A stretch of DNA of 64,000 nt. Origin: Desulfonatronum sp. SC1 (GTDB lineage: Bacteria; Desulfobacterota; Desulfovibrionia; Desulfovibrionales; Desulfonatronaceae). Position 1 is the stretch's first letter; each line of letters begins with the position of its first letter. The notes below the pieces were generated by a model that saw only the letters and a program-made list of their open reading frames with translations, was not told where the DNA came from and did no database searches. The stretch covers positions 1-64,000 of the forward strand of contig NZ_PZKN01000004.1 of assembly GCF_003046795.1 (NCBI RefSeq). The letters run 5' to 3'. Made by a program: the position numbers and the translations under genes. Shown here piece by piece: positions 8,380 through 16,859 of the stretch.

Positions 8380-8796
8380 ATGGTTATCGACATGAGTCCC
8401 TTCTACGGCGGCATGGACAATTTCGACAGGGTTTTCAACGAGCTGTGGGGCCCGTTGAACATCAGCCAACGCAGAGTCGCCTATCCTCCGCTGAACATCA
8501 GCGAGGACGCGGACGCTCTGTACGTGCGCTGCGAAATTCCCGGGGTCAGCGTGGAGGACATCGACCTAACCTTTACGGATTCGACCCTGGTGATCAAGGG
8601 CGAGCGGAAGATCGAAAAAGGCAAGTACTTCCGCCAGGAGCGCCCCACGGGGAATTTTCAGCGGGTGGTGAACGTCAACTCTCCGGTGGACGTGGACAAG
8701 GTCAAGGCCGTGGCCAAGAACGGTCTCTTGGAAATTCGGCTGCCCAAGACCGAGGACACCAAGCCCCGCAAGATTTCCATCGACAGCATGAATTAG
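8380..8796 (+). CDS. Small heat-shock protein, Hsp20/alpha-crystallin family (1 of 3)
   Basis: The start at 8380 follows AAGGAGGT at 8365-8372. 138 residues. The alpha-crystallin domain runs from about residue 36 (PPLNISEDADALYVRCEIPG) to the end, with VVNVNSPVDVDKVKAVAKNG followed by LLEIRLPK, the conserved A-x-x-x-NGvLxIxLPK signature. It should be a cytosolic holdase that keeps unfolded proteins soluble. First gene of a three-gene tandem with spacings of 16 and 51 bases, probably one operon. Confidence 0.9.
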   Translation: MVIDMSPFYGGMDNFDRVFNELWGPLNISQRRVAYPPLNISEDADALYVRCEIPGVSVEDIDLTFTDSTLVIKGERKIEKGKYFRQERPTGNFQRVVNVNSPVDVDKVKAVAKNGLLEIRLPKTEDTKPRKISIDSMN

Positions 8797-8812
8797 TCAC
8801 AGGAGGAGAACC

Positions 8813-9181
8813 ATGAGCAAGGATATCGCCCAAACCGAAGCCAAGGGACTGCCGAGGATGAAGCCGGCCACCGACATCCTGGAAACCGGCGACGGATTCT
8901 TCATCTATGTGGATATGCCAGGGGTGCGCAAGGAAGACCTGGTCATCGACCTCTCGGACGACGAACTGCGCATCGGCGGCAAGTCCGCCTACCAGGGGGT
9001 GACCAACGAGAACCGGATTCACGTGGAATTCGGCAATGTGGAATACACCCGGGCCTTCACCCTGTCGCATATCGTGGACCGGGAAAGGATCAAGGCGACC
9101 CTGAAGAACGGTGTTCTGGAACTGCATCTGCCCAAGGCGGAGAAATCCCTACCCCGCAAGATTCAGGTTGAGTTGGAATAA
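8813..9181 (+). CDS. Small heat-shock protein, Hsp20 family (2 of 3)
   Basis: 122 residues after AGGAGGAGAACC. It has a short N-terminus, then MKPATDILETGDGFFIYVDM opens the alpha-crystallin domain, and IKATLKNGVLELHLPKAEKS is its end signature. The short N-terminal arm and lack of a C-terminal IxI motif suggest smaller or mixed oligomers with its neighbours. Confidence 0.9.
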   Translation: MSKDIAQTEAKGLPRMKPATDILETGDGFFIYVDMPGVRKEDLVIDLSDDELRIGGKSAYQGVTNENRIHVEFGNVEYTRAFTLSHIVDRERIKATLKNGVLELHLPKAEKSLPRKIQVELE

Positions 9182-9232
9182 TTACAAGCAATGGCAATTC
9201 TTCAGAGATGATCACATGAGGAGGTGTATTCC

Positions 9233-9685
9233 ATGTTGAATCGTTTCTTTCCCGCGATGCGGCCCAAAGGCAACGTCGAGAGAGCGCGACAACCGGATCT
9301 GTTCAGCATGATGGAGCCTTTTTTCTCGACTCCATTTCCGGCCAGGGGATCGTTTGAAAAAATGATGCCCGCGGTGGACGTCTCCGAAACCGAACAGGCC
9401 GTGCTGGTCAATGCCGAACTGCCGGGCTTGGCGGCTGAGGATGTGGAACTGCACGTTGAAAACAACTATCTGGTTCTGCGCGGCGAGAAGAAAGAGGAAC
9501 GAGAAGAGAAAAAGGAAAACGCCGTACACAGGGAATGCTCCTACGGCAGATTCAGCCGCTCCATCCCCTTGCCGACGGAAGTCCAGTCCGACAAGGTCAC
9601 GGCCAAGTTCAAGAACGGGGTGCTGAAAGTCACCCTGCCCAAAAGCGAAAAGGCCCAGACCAGGCGCATTTCCATCGAAAGCTGA
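9233..9685 (+). CDS. Small heat-shock protein, Hsp20 family (3 of 3)
   Basis: The start at 9233 follows GAGGAGGT. 150 residues. The alpha-crystallin domain starts at MMPAVDVSETEQAVLVNAEL. A Lys/Glu-rich loop (KKEEREEKKENA) precedes YGRFSRSIPLP, and KFKNGVLKVTLPKSEKAQTR ends it. Three different Hsp20s in one operon suggest hetero-oligomers. A strong terminator follows. Confidence 0.9.
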   Translation: MLNRFFPAMRPKGNVERARQPDLFSMMEPFFSTPFPARGSFEKMMPAVDVSETEQAVLVNAELPGLAAEDVELHVENNYLVLRGEKKEEREEKKENAVHRECSYGRFSRSIPLPTEVQSDKVTAKFKNGVLKVTLPKSEKAQTRRISIES

Positions 9686-9714
9686 ACCGCTTTCCCGACC
9701 CCATTCGATCAATC

Positions 9715-9752
9715 AAAAGCCCGTGCTGGAACTTCCGGCGCGGGCTTTTTCT
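9715..9752 (+). terminator. Rho-independent terminator of the hsp20 operon
   Basis: AAAGCCCG and CGGGCTTT form a GC-rich stem around a short loop, followed by a T-run, 30 bases after the last hsp20 stop codon. Confidence 0.8.
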
Positions 9753-9776
9753 TTGGGCGCATTTTGAAAAATAACC

Positions 9777-9893
9777 GTAGGGGCAGGCCTCGCGCCTGCC
9801 CTGGCTCTACGCAATTACATGAAATGCCAGAGCATATTACTGCTGCTCCGCGTTGCCGCGCCCATCCAAGGCGGCCGCCAGGGCCGCCCCTAC
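9777..9893 (+). repeat. 117-bp MITE-like repeat, copy 1
   Basis: The element starts GTAGGGGCAGGCCTCGCGCC and ends GGGCCGCCCCTAC, so its tips are inverted repeats. The reverse complement of 60932-61051 matches both ends while the middle has diverged. Its right tip supplies the TAG stop codon of arcC on the minus strand. No reading frame is evident inside it. Confidence 0.7.
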
Positions 9894-10885
9894 GACGGTT
9901 GCCTGACCTGAAAACGATCCAGAAAGATGCGCGTCCCGCCGCCGGACTCCAGGGCGTTTTTCAGATTATCCGGGCTGGTGATGATCACCTCCTTGCCTCC
10001 CTTGACCAGAAAATCAATGGCCGCCGCGATCTTCGGCCCCATGCTTCCGGGAGGGAAATGACCCTGGGCTAGGTAGGTCCGCATATCCTCCACCGTGACG
10101 TCGTCCAGGTCCGTTTGGTCCGGAGTTCCGTAGTTGAGGCTGACCTTGGGCACGGCCGTGGAAACCACCAGCAGATCCGCGCCCAGGGCCGTGGCCAGCA
10201 GGCCGGTGGCCAGATCCTTGTCAATGACCGCGGCCACTCCGCGCAGCTCTCCGTCCTCGCCGCGAACCACCGGCACCCCTCCGCCTCCCACGGCCACCAC
10301 GTTGAAGCCCTGTTCCAGCAAGGATCGGATCACGGGCAATTCAACGATCTCCAGCGGCCTGGGGCTGGGTACGACCCGCCGCCATCCCCGGCCCTGGTCC
10401 GGCTTGAGCACCCAGTGCGGATACTCCTCGCGCAAAACCGGCAGGTCCGCCTCCTGAAAAATTTCGCCCACGAACTTGTCCGGGTCGGCAAAAGCCGGGT
10501 CGTCCACATCCACCAGAACCTGGGTGACCACGCTCACGGCCATGCCGCGGTTGGTCGCACCCAGGCCGCGACGGCGCAATTCATTGCTCAAGGCCTGCTG
10601 GATCTGCCAGCCAATGGCGCCCTGGGTGTCCGCCACGCAAGAAGACAGCGGCACGGGATGCATCCCGGCCACTTTTCGGGCGATCTCCGAGCGCCGCAGG
10701 ATAAAGCCCACCTGGGGGCCGTTGCCGTGGGTGACGCAAACCTGGCGGCCGGCTTCAATGACATCGGCGACATGGCGCACGGTCTCCCGGATGGCCTCGT
10801 ACTGATCCTCCACCGAGACCTTTTCCTTTTCGCTGATCAACGAATTGCCGCCCACGGCAATGACTACCAGATTGGAGTTCGGCAT
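9890..10885 (-). CDS. arcC: Carbamate kinase
   Basis: 331 residues of the amino-acid kinase fold. VVIAVGGNSL at the N-terminus, CVTHGNGPQVG near 50, VAVGGGGVPV near 200, VIDKDLATGLLA near 222 and FPPGSMGPKIAAAIDF near 280 are carbamate-kinase signatures. The enzyme interconverts ATP plus carbamate and carbamoyl phosphate plus ADP. No arginine deiminase or ornithine carbamoyltransferase gene lies nearby, so a fermentative or purine/allantoin role is open. Its last codon and stop overlap a mobile repeat, so the C-terminus may have been altered by the insertion. Confidence 0.92.
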   Translation of the reverse strand: MPNSNLVVIAVGGNSLISEKEKVSVEDQYEAIRETVRHVADVIEAGRQVCVTHGNGPQVGFILRRSEIARKVAGMHPVPLSSCVADTQGAIGWQIQQALSNELRRRGLGATNRGMAVSVVTQVLVDVDDPAFADPDKFVGEIFQEADLPVLREEYPHWVLKPDQGRGWRRVVPSPRPLEIVELPVIRSLLEQGFNVVAVGGGGVPVVRGEDGELRGVAAVIDKDLATGLLATALGADLLVVSTAVPKVSLNYGTPDQTDLDDVTVEDMRTYLAQGHFPPGSMGPKIAAAIDFLVKGGKEVIITSPDNLKNALESGGGTRIFLDRFQVRQPS

Positions 10886-10943
10886 GGTTCAAATTCTCTC
10901 ATTTCTTGAACAGGATGAAGGATTGCGATCAGCGTCTCACACC

Positions 10944-12236
10944 TCAAACCAGCGGCCGAACCATGACCTCGGTTCCGGCGGTGAATCCTTCCCGGTTCTC
11001 CGGAATTTCCATCAGCCCCTGGGCCTGGAGCAGGGTTTTCAGCAGGCCGGATTTGCCCAGGACCGGAGTGGCCGTGAGGCCGCCGTCCGCGTCCCGGTTC
11101 AGGGCGACGCGGACAAAGTCCGTGCGGCCTTGCCGGGAGGCCACGTTCCGGGACAGGCGGGCCGGAACTGTCTCCAGCGGGCCGAGGTCAAAGGCCTGAT
11201 CCAGGCCTTGAAGATGGGCCAGGAAGGGCAGGACAAGGACCTGCATCACCACCTGGGCGCTGGCCACCTGGCCGGGCAGGCCGAGAACCGCCTTGAGACC
11301 GGAGTCCGTTTCCGTCCGGGCCAGAATCGTCGGCTTGCCGGGACTCATGGCCACGCCGTGGGCCAGGATTTCCCCGCCGGGCAGCCGTTCCAGGGCTTCC
11401 AGGGAATGATCCCTGGTTCCCACGGAGCTGCCGCCGGACACCAGAACCACGTCGCACTCCGTAAGCCCCTTTTCCAGGGCCGCGGTCAGGGTTTGCAGGT
11501 CGTCACGGACCAGTCCGAGGCGAACGGCTCTGGCCCCGACGGCTTGGGCCAGGGCCGCGAGGGTGTGGGAATTGACGTCCCGGACCAGTCCGGGACGCAC
11601 CGGCTGATCCACGGCCACCACCTCGTCGCCGGTGGAGAGGATGCCCACGGTGACCGGCGCATACACCCTGACCCGCGAATACCCCAGGGCCGCCAGCAGG
11701 CCGATCCGAGCCCCGTCCAGGCGCGTGCCGGGTTGGAGCAGGGTTTCTCCGGCCTGGACGTCCTCGCCGCGCAGCATCACGTTGTCCCAGGGGGACAGGG
11801 ATTTGTGGACCTCAATGGTCGCGCCGCCCAGCTCGCCCACGGAATCCGATGTTCCTTGCCCCCCCATTTCCAGGGTCTGCTCGACCATGACCACGGCGTC
11901 CGCGCCCTGGGGCAGACACCCGCCAGTGGTGATCCGGGCGCAGGTTCCCGGTTCCAAGGCCGCATCGGTCGGGGTTTCGATGGCCACGGAAAAGGCCAGG
12001 TCCAAGTAGGTGGGGTTGGACTCCGAGACCCCGAAAGTGTCCGCGGCCCGCACCGCGTAGCCGTCCACGCAGGAACGGTGCATCAAGGGCAGATCCTCGG
12101 CCGCGACCACGGGCTCGGCCAGGACCATGCCGAAGGCTTCGGCGGTTTCCCGCTCCAGGGTCGCGGTGCGGGGAAAGGTCTTCAGGGCCTCGACGAACCG
12201 GGAGATGGAAACGACCTGAAAAAACGATTCCTTCAT
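10944..12236 (-). CDS. moeA: Molybdopterin molybdenumtransferase
   Basis: 430 residues, with HRSCVDGYAVRAADT near 53-67, ITTGGCLPQGADAVVMVEQT near 100-119 and the MoCF domain motif SGGSSVGTRDH near 265-275. PGKPT and GLPGQVASA also fit. MoeA inserts molybdenum (or tungsten) into adenylylated molybdopterin. Its ATG overlaps the stop of the upstream mobB gene (ATGA), so the two are translationally coupled. Confidence 0.93.
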   Translation of the reverse strand: MKESFFQVVSISRFVEALKTFPRTATLERETAEAFGMVLAEPVVAAEDLPLMHRSCVDGYAVRAADTFGVSESNPTYLDLAFSVAIETPTDAALEPGTCARITTGGCLPQGADAVVMVEQTLEMGGQGTSDSVGELGGATIEVHKSLSPWDNVMLRGEDVQAGETLLQPGTRLDGARIGLLAALGYSRVRVYAPVTVGILSTGDEVVAVDQPVRPGLVRDVNSHTLAALAQAVGARAVRLGLVRDDLQTLTAALEKGLTECDVVLVSGGSSVGTRDHSLEALERLPGGEILAHGVAMSPGKPTILARTETDSGLKAVLGLPGQVASAQVVMQVLVLPFLAHLQGLDQAFDLGPLETVPARLSRNVASRQGRTDFVRVALNRDADGGLTATPVLGKSGLLKTLLQAQGLMEIPENREGFTAGTEVMVRPLV

Positions 12237-12970
12237 GACGTCCCTCCCGGTGCCGGACCGAGATGAACGTCAATGGCCCCTGGCGCGTAGCCCTTGAGCT
12301 GACACAACATGCCCCGCAGGGTCGAGGCCATGACCCTGGCCACGAAAGGATTCATGCCCAGGGGAACACCGTTGACGCGCACGGAAAAAGAGTCCTCAAC
12401 GGCCTTGCAATCCTCGGGAACGGCCCTTCCGGCCACCATGTCCCGGGCCAGCTCCCCGCAGTCCTCCCGTCCGCACGCCCCGCAATTCAGCGCCGGGAGT
12501 AAAAACCCGCGCCGCAGCACCAAATCCGCGACATCCTCCACGGTTGCGCAAACGGGCAGGCCCGTCGATCTTTCTTGCTCCCAGACGGCCAAGGCCAGAC
12601 CGTCTGCCAGAGCGGCGGGATCGTCCCCAGAATCGGGCTCGATTCGCGGCAGAATTATCCTGGGCAGGAAGTTCATCTTTTTCCCCCCTTCCACCAGGAG
12701 AATGTCCGCGTCCAACAGGGACCAGGCTGCCATCACCGGCATGGCCTTGGGCAGCAGAAGCATGGTCTGGTCCGGATTGATCCCGGCCACGGGGCATCCG
12801 GTCCCGGCCAGCCTGCCCGTATCCATCGCACCCAGATCAAAGAGATGATGGCTGCTTTTGATGATCCCCACCCTGTGCCCCTGGTCGCGCAACTGTTTGG
12901 CAACCTGGGTCACCAAGGTTGTTTTGCCGGATTTATGAAAACCGACGAAGCCCATGGCTCGCGTGGTCAT
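12233..12970 (-). CDS. mobB: MobB-type GTPase with a C-terminal Cys cluster
   Basis: The start at 12970 follows AAAGGAGA; the frame is open further upstream without a ribosome site. 245 residues. The P-loop GFHKSGKTTL is at residues 8-17, IIKSSHH near 40 and LLVEGGKK near 94, as in MobB, which assists molybdenum-cofactor nucleotide attachment. Near residue 165 comes LNCGACGREDCGELARDM, then PEDC. These four Cys resemble a [4Fe-4S]-binding motif that ordinary MobB lacks. A link to Mo/W enzyme maturation is inferred from coupling with moeA. Confidence 0.85.
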   Translation of the reverse strand: MTTRAMGFVGFHKSGKTTLVTQVAKQLRDQGHRVGIIKSSHHLFDLGAMDTGRLAGTGCPVAGINPDQTMLLLPKAMPVMAAWSLLDADILLVEGGKKMNFLPRIILPRIEPDSGDDPAALADGLALAVWEQERSTGLPVCATVEDVADLVLRRGFLLPALNCGACGREDCGELARDMVAGRAVPEDCKAVEDSFSVRVNGVPLGMNPFVARVMASTLRGMLCQLKGYAPGAIDVHLGPAPGGTS

Positions 12971-13236
12971 GCTAACGTCTCCTTTGGTTTGTTCCTTCTC
13001 AAATTTCTTCGCCCCGCTTGATCCGTCGAGGATAGCAGAAACGATTTCTCGGGCAAACAAGCCAATGGGCGCGTTTTGACAGGCTACCTTGATTGCGCTA
13101 AAAAATTCAGTTTCGCTTTTTGAGATGCTGGTGGCGGGTTCGGGCAAGGACCGCCCATCACTCCGGCACACTGGCCGACCCATCAGCCTGCTTATGTCGG
13201 CCTGCTTTTATTGTTCCCACCCTCAAGGAAACACTA

Positions 13237-14499
13237 ATGACCATGATTCAAAGCGGCAAAGGATTCGTGGACCTTTTTCCGCCCAAAAGCGACCTGTTCA
13301 CCTCCATAGAATCCACGGCCCGGGACGTGTTCGCCGGATACGGCTGTCGGGAATTGCGTACGCCGATCATCGAGTACACGGAACTCTTCGTGCGGGGCAT
13401 CGGTGACGAGACCGACGTGGTCCAGAAGGAAATGTACTCCTTCCCGGACCGCAAGGGCCGCTCCATGACGCTGCGGCCCGAGGCCACCGCCGGAGTGCTG
13501 CGGGCCTGTATCCAGCACAAGCTGCTGCGCCAGGACGAGGTGCTCAAGTTCTTTACCCTGGGGCCCATGTTCCGCTACGAGCGCCCGCAGATGGGCCGCC
13601 AGCGCCAGTTTCATCAGATCAACGTCGAAATACTGGGATCAGCCTCCCACCTCGTGGACGTGGACATGCTGTTCATGCTCCACCGCTTTCTCTCGGAAAT
13701 CGGCCTGACCGACCTGGAGTACCAGCTCAACAGCCTGGGTTGCGCCGCCTGCCGACCAACATTTCGGGCCGCCCTGGAAGACTATCTCCGGGACGTGGAC
13801 CAGACGGGCCTGTGCGAGGACTGCCAGCGGCGGATGACCACCAATCCCCTGCGCGTGCTGGACTGCAAGGTTCCCGGATGCAAGGCCTTGACCACGGGGG
13901 CTCCGGTGATCACGGACCATAACTGCGATTCCTGCCGGGTGCACTTCGGTGCCGTGATGGACCTGCTGGGCCGCTCCCGGCTCCAGGTCACGCTCAATCC
14001 CCTGCTGGTCCGCGGCCTGGACTACTACCAGCGCACGACCTTTGAAGTGGTCTCCACGGGCATCGGCGCGCAGTCCTCGGTGGCCGGGGGCGGACGCTAC
14101 GACGGCTTGGTCAGTCAGCTCGGCGGCCCGGACGTACCGGGCATCGGCTTTGCCTGCGGCCTGGAGCGTCTGGCCATGCTGGCCCCTGAACAGCTGGATA
14201 CGGGAGTGGACGTGTACATAGCCGTGCATGCCGACACCCTTCTGGAAAAAGCCCTGGAGATCGCCCAGGTTCTGCGCGGCCAACGTTTTTCCGTGGAGTT
14301 CCCCTACGCCTTCCGCAGCCTGAAAAGCCAGATGCGCTCGGCGAACAAGGCCGGGGCCCGCTTCGCGCTGATGCTGGACGAGGACGGGGCGGCTCAGTGC
14401 ACCGTAGCGGTCAAGGACATGCGCGACGGCGAACAATATACCGTGTCCGAAGCGGATCTGCCGGGGAACCTGCTGAGCCGGATGGCGGGCGGCAATTAG
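13237..14499 (+). CDS. hisS: Histidine--tRNA ligase
   Basis: The start at 13237 follows AAGGA; an upstream in-frame start at 13120 would overlap the divergent promoter area. 420 residues. Class II motif 2 is seen in FTLGPMFRYERPQMGRQRQF, and HisA motifs in LVRGLDYYQRTTFEVV and AGGGRYDGL. GIGFACGLERLAML is motif 3. The C-terminal anticodon domain follows. The short C-rich insertion CAACRPTF/CEDCQRR may bind zinc, as in some bacterial HisRS. It is the first gene of a long plus-strand run and is divergent from mobB. Confidence 0.95.
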   Translation: MTMIQSGKGFVDLFPPKSDLFTSIESTARDVFAGYGCRELRTPIIEYTELFVRGIGDETDVVQKEMYSFPDRKGRSMTLRPEATAGVLRACIQHKLLRQDEVLKFFTLGPMFRYERPQMGRQRQFHQINVEILGSASHLVDVDMLFMLHRFLSEIGLTDLEYQLNSLGCAACRPTFRAALEDYLRDVDQTGLCEDCQRRMTTNPLRVLDCKVPGCKALTTGAPVITDHNCDSCRVHFGAVMDLLGRSRLQVTLNPLLVRGLDYYQRTTFEVVSTGIGAQSSVAGGGRYDGLVSQLGGPDVPGIGFACGLERLAMLAPEQLDTGVDVYIAVHADTLLEKALEIAQVLRGQRFSVEFPYAFRSLKSQMRSANKAGARFALMLDEDGAAQCTVAVKDMRDGEQYTVSEADLPGNLLSRMAGGN

Positions 14500-14546
14500 C
14501 CGATAACTTTAGTAATGATACCATCTTTCGTAAGGATTTCCTTCCC

Positions 14547-16346
14547 ATGACCGAAACCACATCACAGCGCGAATGCGAGGCCCTGGGCGATTGGCGACGC
14601 AGCCATCATTGCTCTCAACTGCGGATTGACGACACTGACCGGGAGGTCTGCCTGATGGGCTGGGTCCAGTTTCGCCGGGACCACGGCGGGCTGATCTTCA
14701 TCGACCTGCGCGACCTGCACGGACGGACCCAGGTGGTGTTCAACCCGGAGATCAACGCCGAGGCCCATGCCCGGGCCCACGTCCTGCGCTCCGAATACGT
14801 CCTGGCCATTCAGGGCGTGGTCCGCGCCCGGCCCGAAGGCATGCGCAACCCGGCTCTGCCTACCGGAGACGTGGAAGTGGAGGTCCGGGCCTGGAAGCTG
14901 CTCAACAGCGCCAAGACCCCGCCTTTTCCCATTGAGGACCGGGTGGAGGTCACCGAGTCCACCCGCCTGGAGTACCGCTATCTGGATCTGCGCCGTCCCC
15001 AGTGCACCCGTAATCTGATTCTGCGGCACAAGGCCACCCAGGCCTTCCGGAGTTTTCTGAACCAGGAAGGCTTCCTGGAACTGGAAACCCCGATCCTGAC
15101 CAAGAGCACCCCCGAGGGCGCGCGGGACTTCCTGGTCCCCAGCCGCATGAATCCGGGCTCGTTCTACGCCCTGCCCCAGTCGCCGCAGCTCTTCAAGCAA
15201 TTGTTCATGGTCGCGGGCATGGACCGCTACTATCAAATCGTGCGCTGTTTCCGCGACGAGGATTTGCGGGCCGACCGTCAGCCGGAGTTCACCCAGATCG
15301 ACCTGGAGCTGTCTTTCGTGGATCAGGCCCAGGTCATGGATCTAGCCGAGCGGATGATTCGCCAGGTGTTCAAGGAGTCCCTGGACATCGACCTGCCCGA
15401 CCCGTTTCCCCGCCTGACCTACGACCAAGCCATGGGCGCCTATGGGGTGGACAAGCCGGACATCCGCTTCGAGCTGTTGCTGCACGACGTGACGGACATC
15501 GTCCACGGTTCCCAGTTCAAGCTTTTCGCCTCGGCCAAGCTGGTCAAGGCCCTGGTCCTGCCCGGGGGATCAACCCTGTCCCGCAACGACATCGACCAGT
15601 TGACGGAATTCGTGAAGATTTACGGTGCTCAGGGCCTGGCCTGGATCAAGATCAAGGCCGACGAGTGGCAATCGCCCATCGCCAAGTTCCTTTCGCCGGA
15701 AGAACGAGCCGGGCTGACCGCGGCCCTGGGACTGAAGGAGGGCGACATCGTCTTTTTCCAGGCCGCCTCCCCGGATGTGGTCAACGCGGCTTTGGGCAAC
15801 CTGCGCCTGGAACTGGCCCAGCGGTTCAACCTGGTGGACGAAACCAGCTTTCAACCGGTCTGGATCACGGACTTTCCGCTTCTGGAGCACGATCCGGACG
15901 CCCAACGCTGGGTGGCCCGGCACCATCCCTTCACCAGCCCCCAGGACGGCCATGAAGGACTCCTGGCTGATCGGCCCGGCGAGGCCCTGGCCAAGGCCTA
16001 TGACCTGTGTCTGAACGGCTACGAGATCGGCGGCGGATCGGTGCGCATCCATTCCGCGGCCCTGCAGGAACGGATGTTCGCGGCCCTGGGCATCGACGAA
16101 GAAGAGGCCCGTGGGCAGTTCGGGTTCCTGCTCAAGGCCCTGGATTTCGGCGCCCCGCCCCATGCCGGGATCGCCTTTGGCCTGGATCGGCTGGTGATGT
16201 TGATGACCGGATCGGCCTCCATCCGGGACGTGATCGCCTTCCCCAAAACCCAGAAGGCCTCGTGCCTGATGACCCAGGCCCCTTCGCCCGTGTCCAACGT
16301 CCAGTTGCGCGAGTTGGGATTGAAGGCCCGGGAAGCGGTAAAGTAG
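14547..16346 (+). CDS. aspS: Aspartate--tRNA ligase
   Basis: 599 residues, the bacterial type with a GAD insertion. The start at 14547 has TAAGGA upstream. The OB-fold anticodon domain has MGWVQFRRDHGGLIFIDLRD, motif 1 is around FLELETPILTKSTPEGARDF, motif 2 is VRCFRDEDLRADRQPEFTQI, and motif 3 is GIAFGLDRLVMLMTG. The next gene, def, starts 9 bases after the stop. Confidence 0.96.
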   Translation: MTETTSQRECEALGDWRRSHHCSQLRIDDTDREVCLMGWVQFRRDHGGLIFIDLRDLHGRTQVVFNPEINAEAHARAHVLRSEYVLAIQGVVRARPEGMRNPALPTGDVEVEVRAWKLLNSAKTPPFPIEDRVEVTESTRLEYRYLDLRRPQCTRNLILRHKATQAFRSFLNQEGFLELETPILTKSTPEGARDFLVPSRMNPGSFYALPQSPQLFKQLFMVAGMDRYYQIVRCFRDEDLRADRQPEFTQIDLELSFVDQAQVMDLAERMIRQVFKESLDIDLPDPFPRLTYDQAMGAYGVDKPDIRFELLLHDVTDIVHGSQFKLFASAKLVKALVLPGGSTLSRNDIDQLTEFVKIYGAQGLAWIKIKADEWQSPIAKFLSPEERAGLTAALGLKEGDIVFFQAASPDVVNAALGNLRLELAQRFNLVDETSFQPVWITDFPLLEHDPDAQRWVARHHPFTSPQDGHEGLLADRPGEALAKAYDLCLNGYEIGGGSVRIHSAALQERMFAALGIDEEEARGQFGFLLKALDFGAPPHAGIAFGLDRLVMLMTGSASIRDVIAFPKTQKASCLMTQAPSPVSNVQLRELGLKAREAVK

Positions 16347-16355
16347 GTTCGGCTG

Positions 16356-16859
16356 ATGATTCGTCCCGTACTGACATACCCGGACCCGATTCTGGCCAAG
16401 ACCGCGGCGGAAATCGAGACCATCACCCCGGAAATCCGCCAACTGGCCGAGGACATGCTGGAGACCATGTACCACAAGGAGGGCCTCGGTCTGGCCGCTC
16501 CCCAGGTGGGCGAATCGTGCCGGTTGATCGTGGTGGACGTGACCGGTCCGGACAAGCGCGAGGAGCCGCTGGTTTTCGTCAACCCCCGGATCGTCGAGGC
16601 CCAGGGGCAAGTGGAATCCAGCGAGGGATGCCTGAGCGTCATGAACTACCGGAGCAAGGTCCAGCGGGCCGAGCGCGTCCGGTTGCAGGCCCTGAACCTG
16701 GACGGCCAGCCCGTGGAGGTGGAGGTGGACGGCATGCTGGCCATCTGCCTCCAACACGAACTGGACCACCTGGACGGCGTGCTCTTCATCGACAAGATCA
16801 GCCGTCTGAAACGCTCACTCTACGAGCAGAAGTTGAAAAAATGGCTCAAGAAGCATTGA
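16356..16859 (+). CDS. def: Peptide deformylase
   Basis: 167 residues with all three family motifs: GLAAPQVG near 45, EGCLS near 91 and HELDHLDG near 134. The Cys and two His bind the catalytic metal that removes formyl from new N-terminal Met. The stop overlaps the fmt start by 19 bases, so the two enzymes that control formyl-Met handling are coupled. Confidence 0.96.
   Translation: MIRPVLTYPDPILAKTAAEIETITPEIRQLAEDMLETMYHKEGLGLAAPQVGESCRLIVVDVTGPDKREEPLVFVNPRIVEAQGQVESSEGCLSVMNYRSKVQRAERVRLQALNLDGQPVEVEVDGMLAICLQHELDHLDGVLFIDKISRLKRSLYEQKLKKWLKKH

Noticed and set aside
10115-12266. Long plus-strand frames opposite arcC and moeA
   Set aside because: They are shadows of the real minus-strand genes: high-GC codon bias keeps the opposite frame open. 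The encoded sequences are Gly/Gln/His-rich without motifs.
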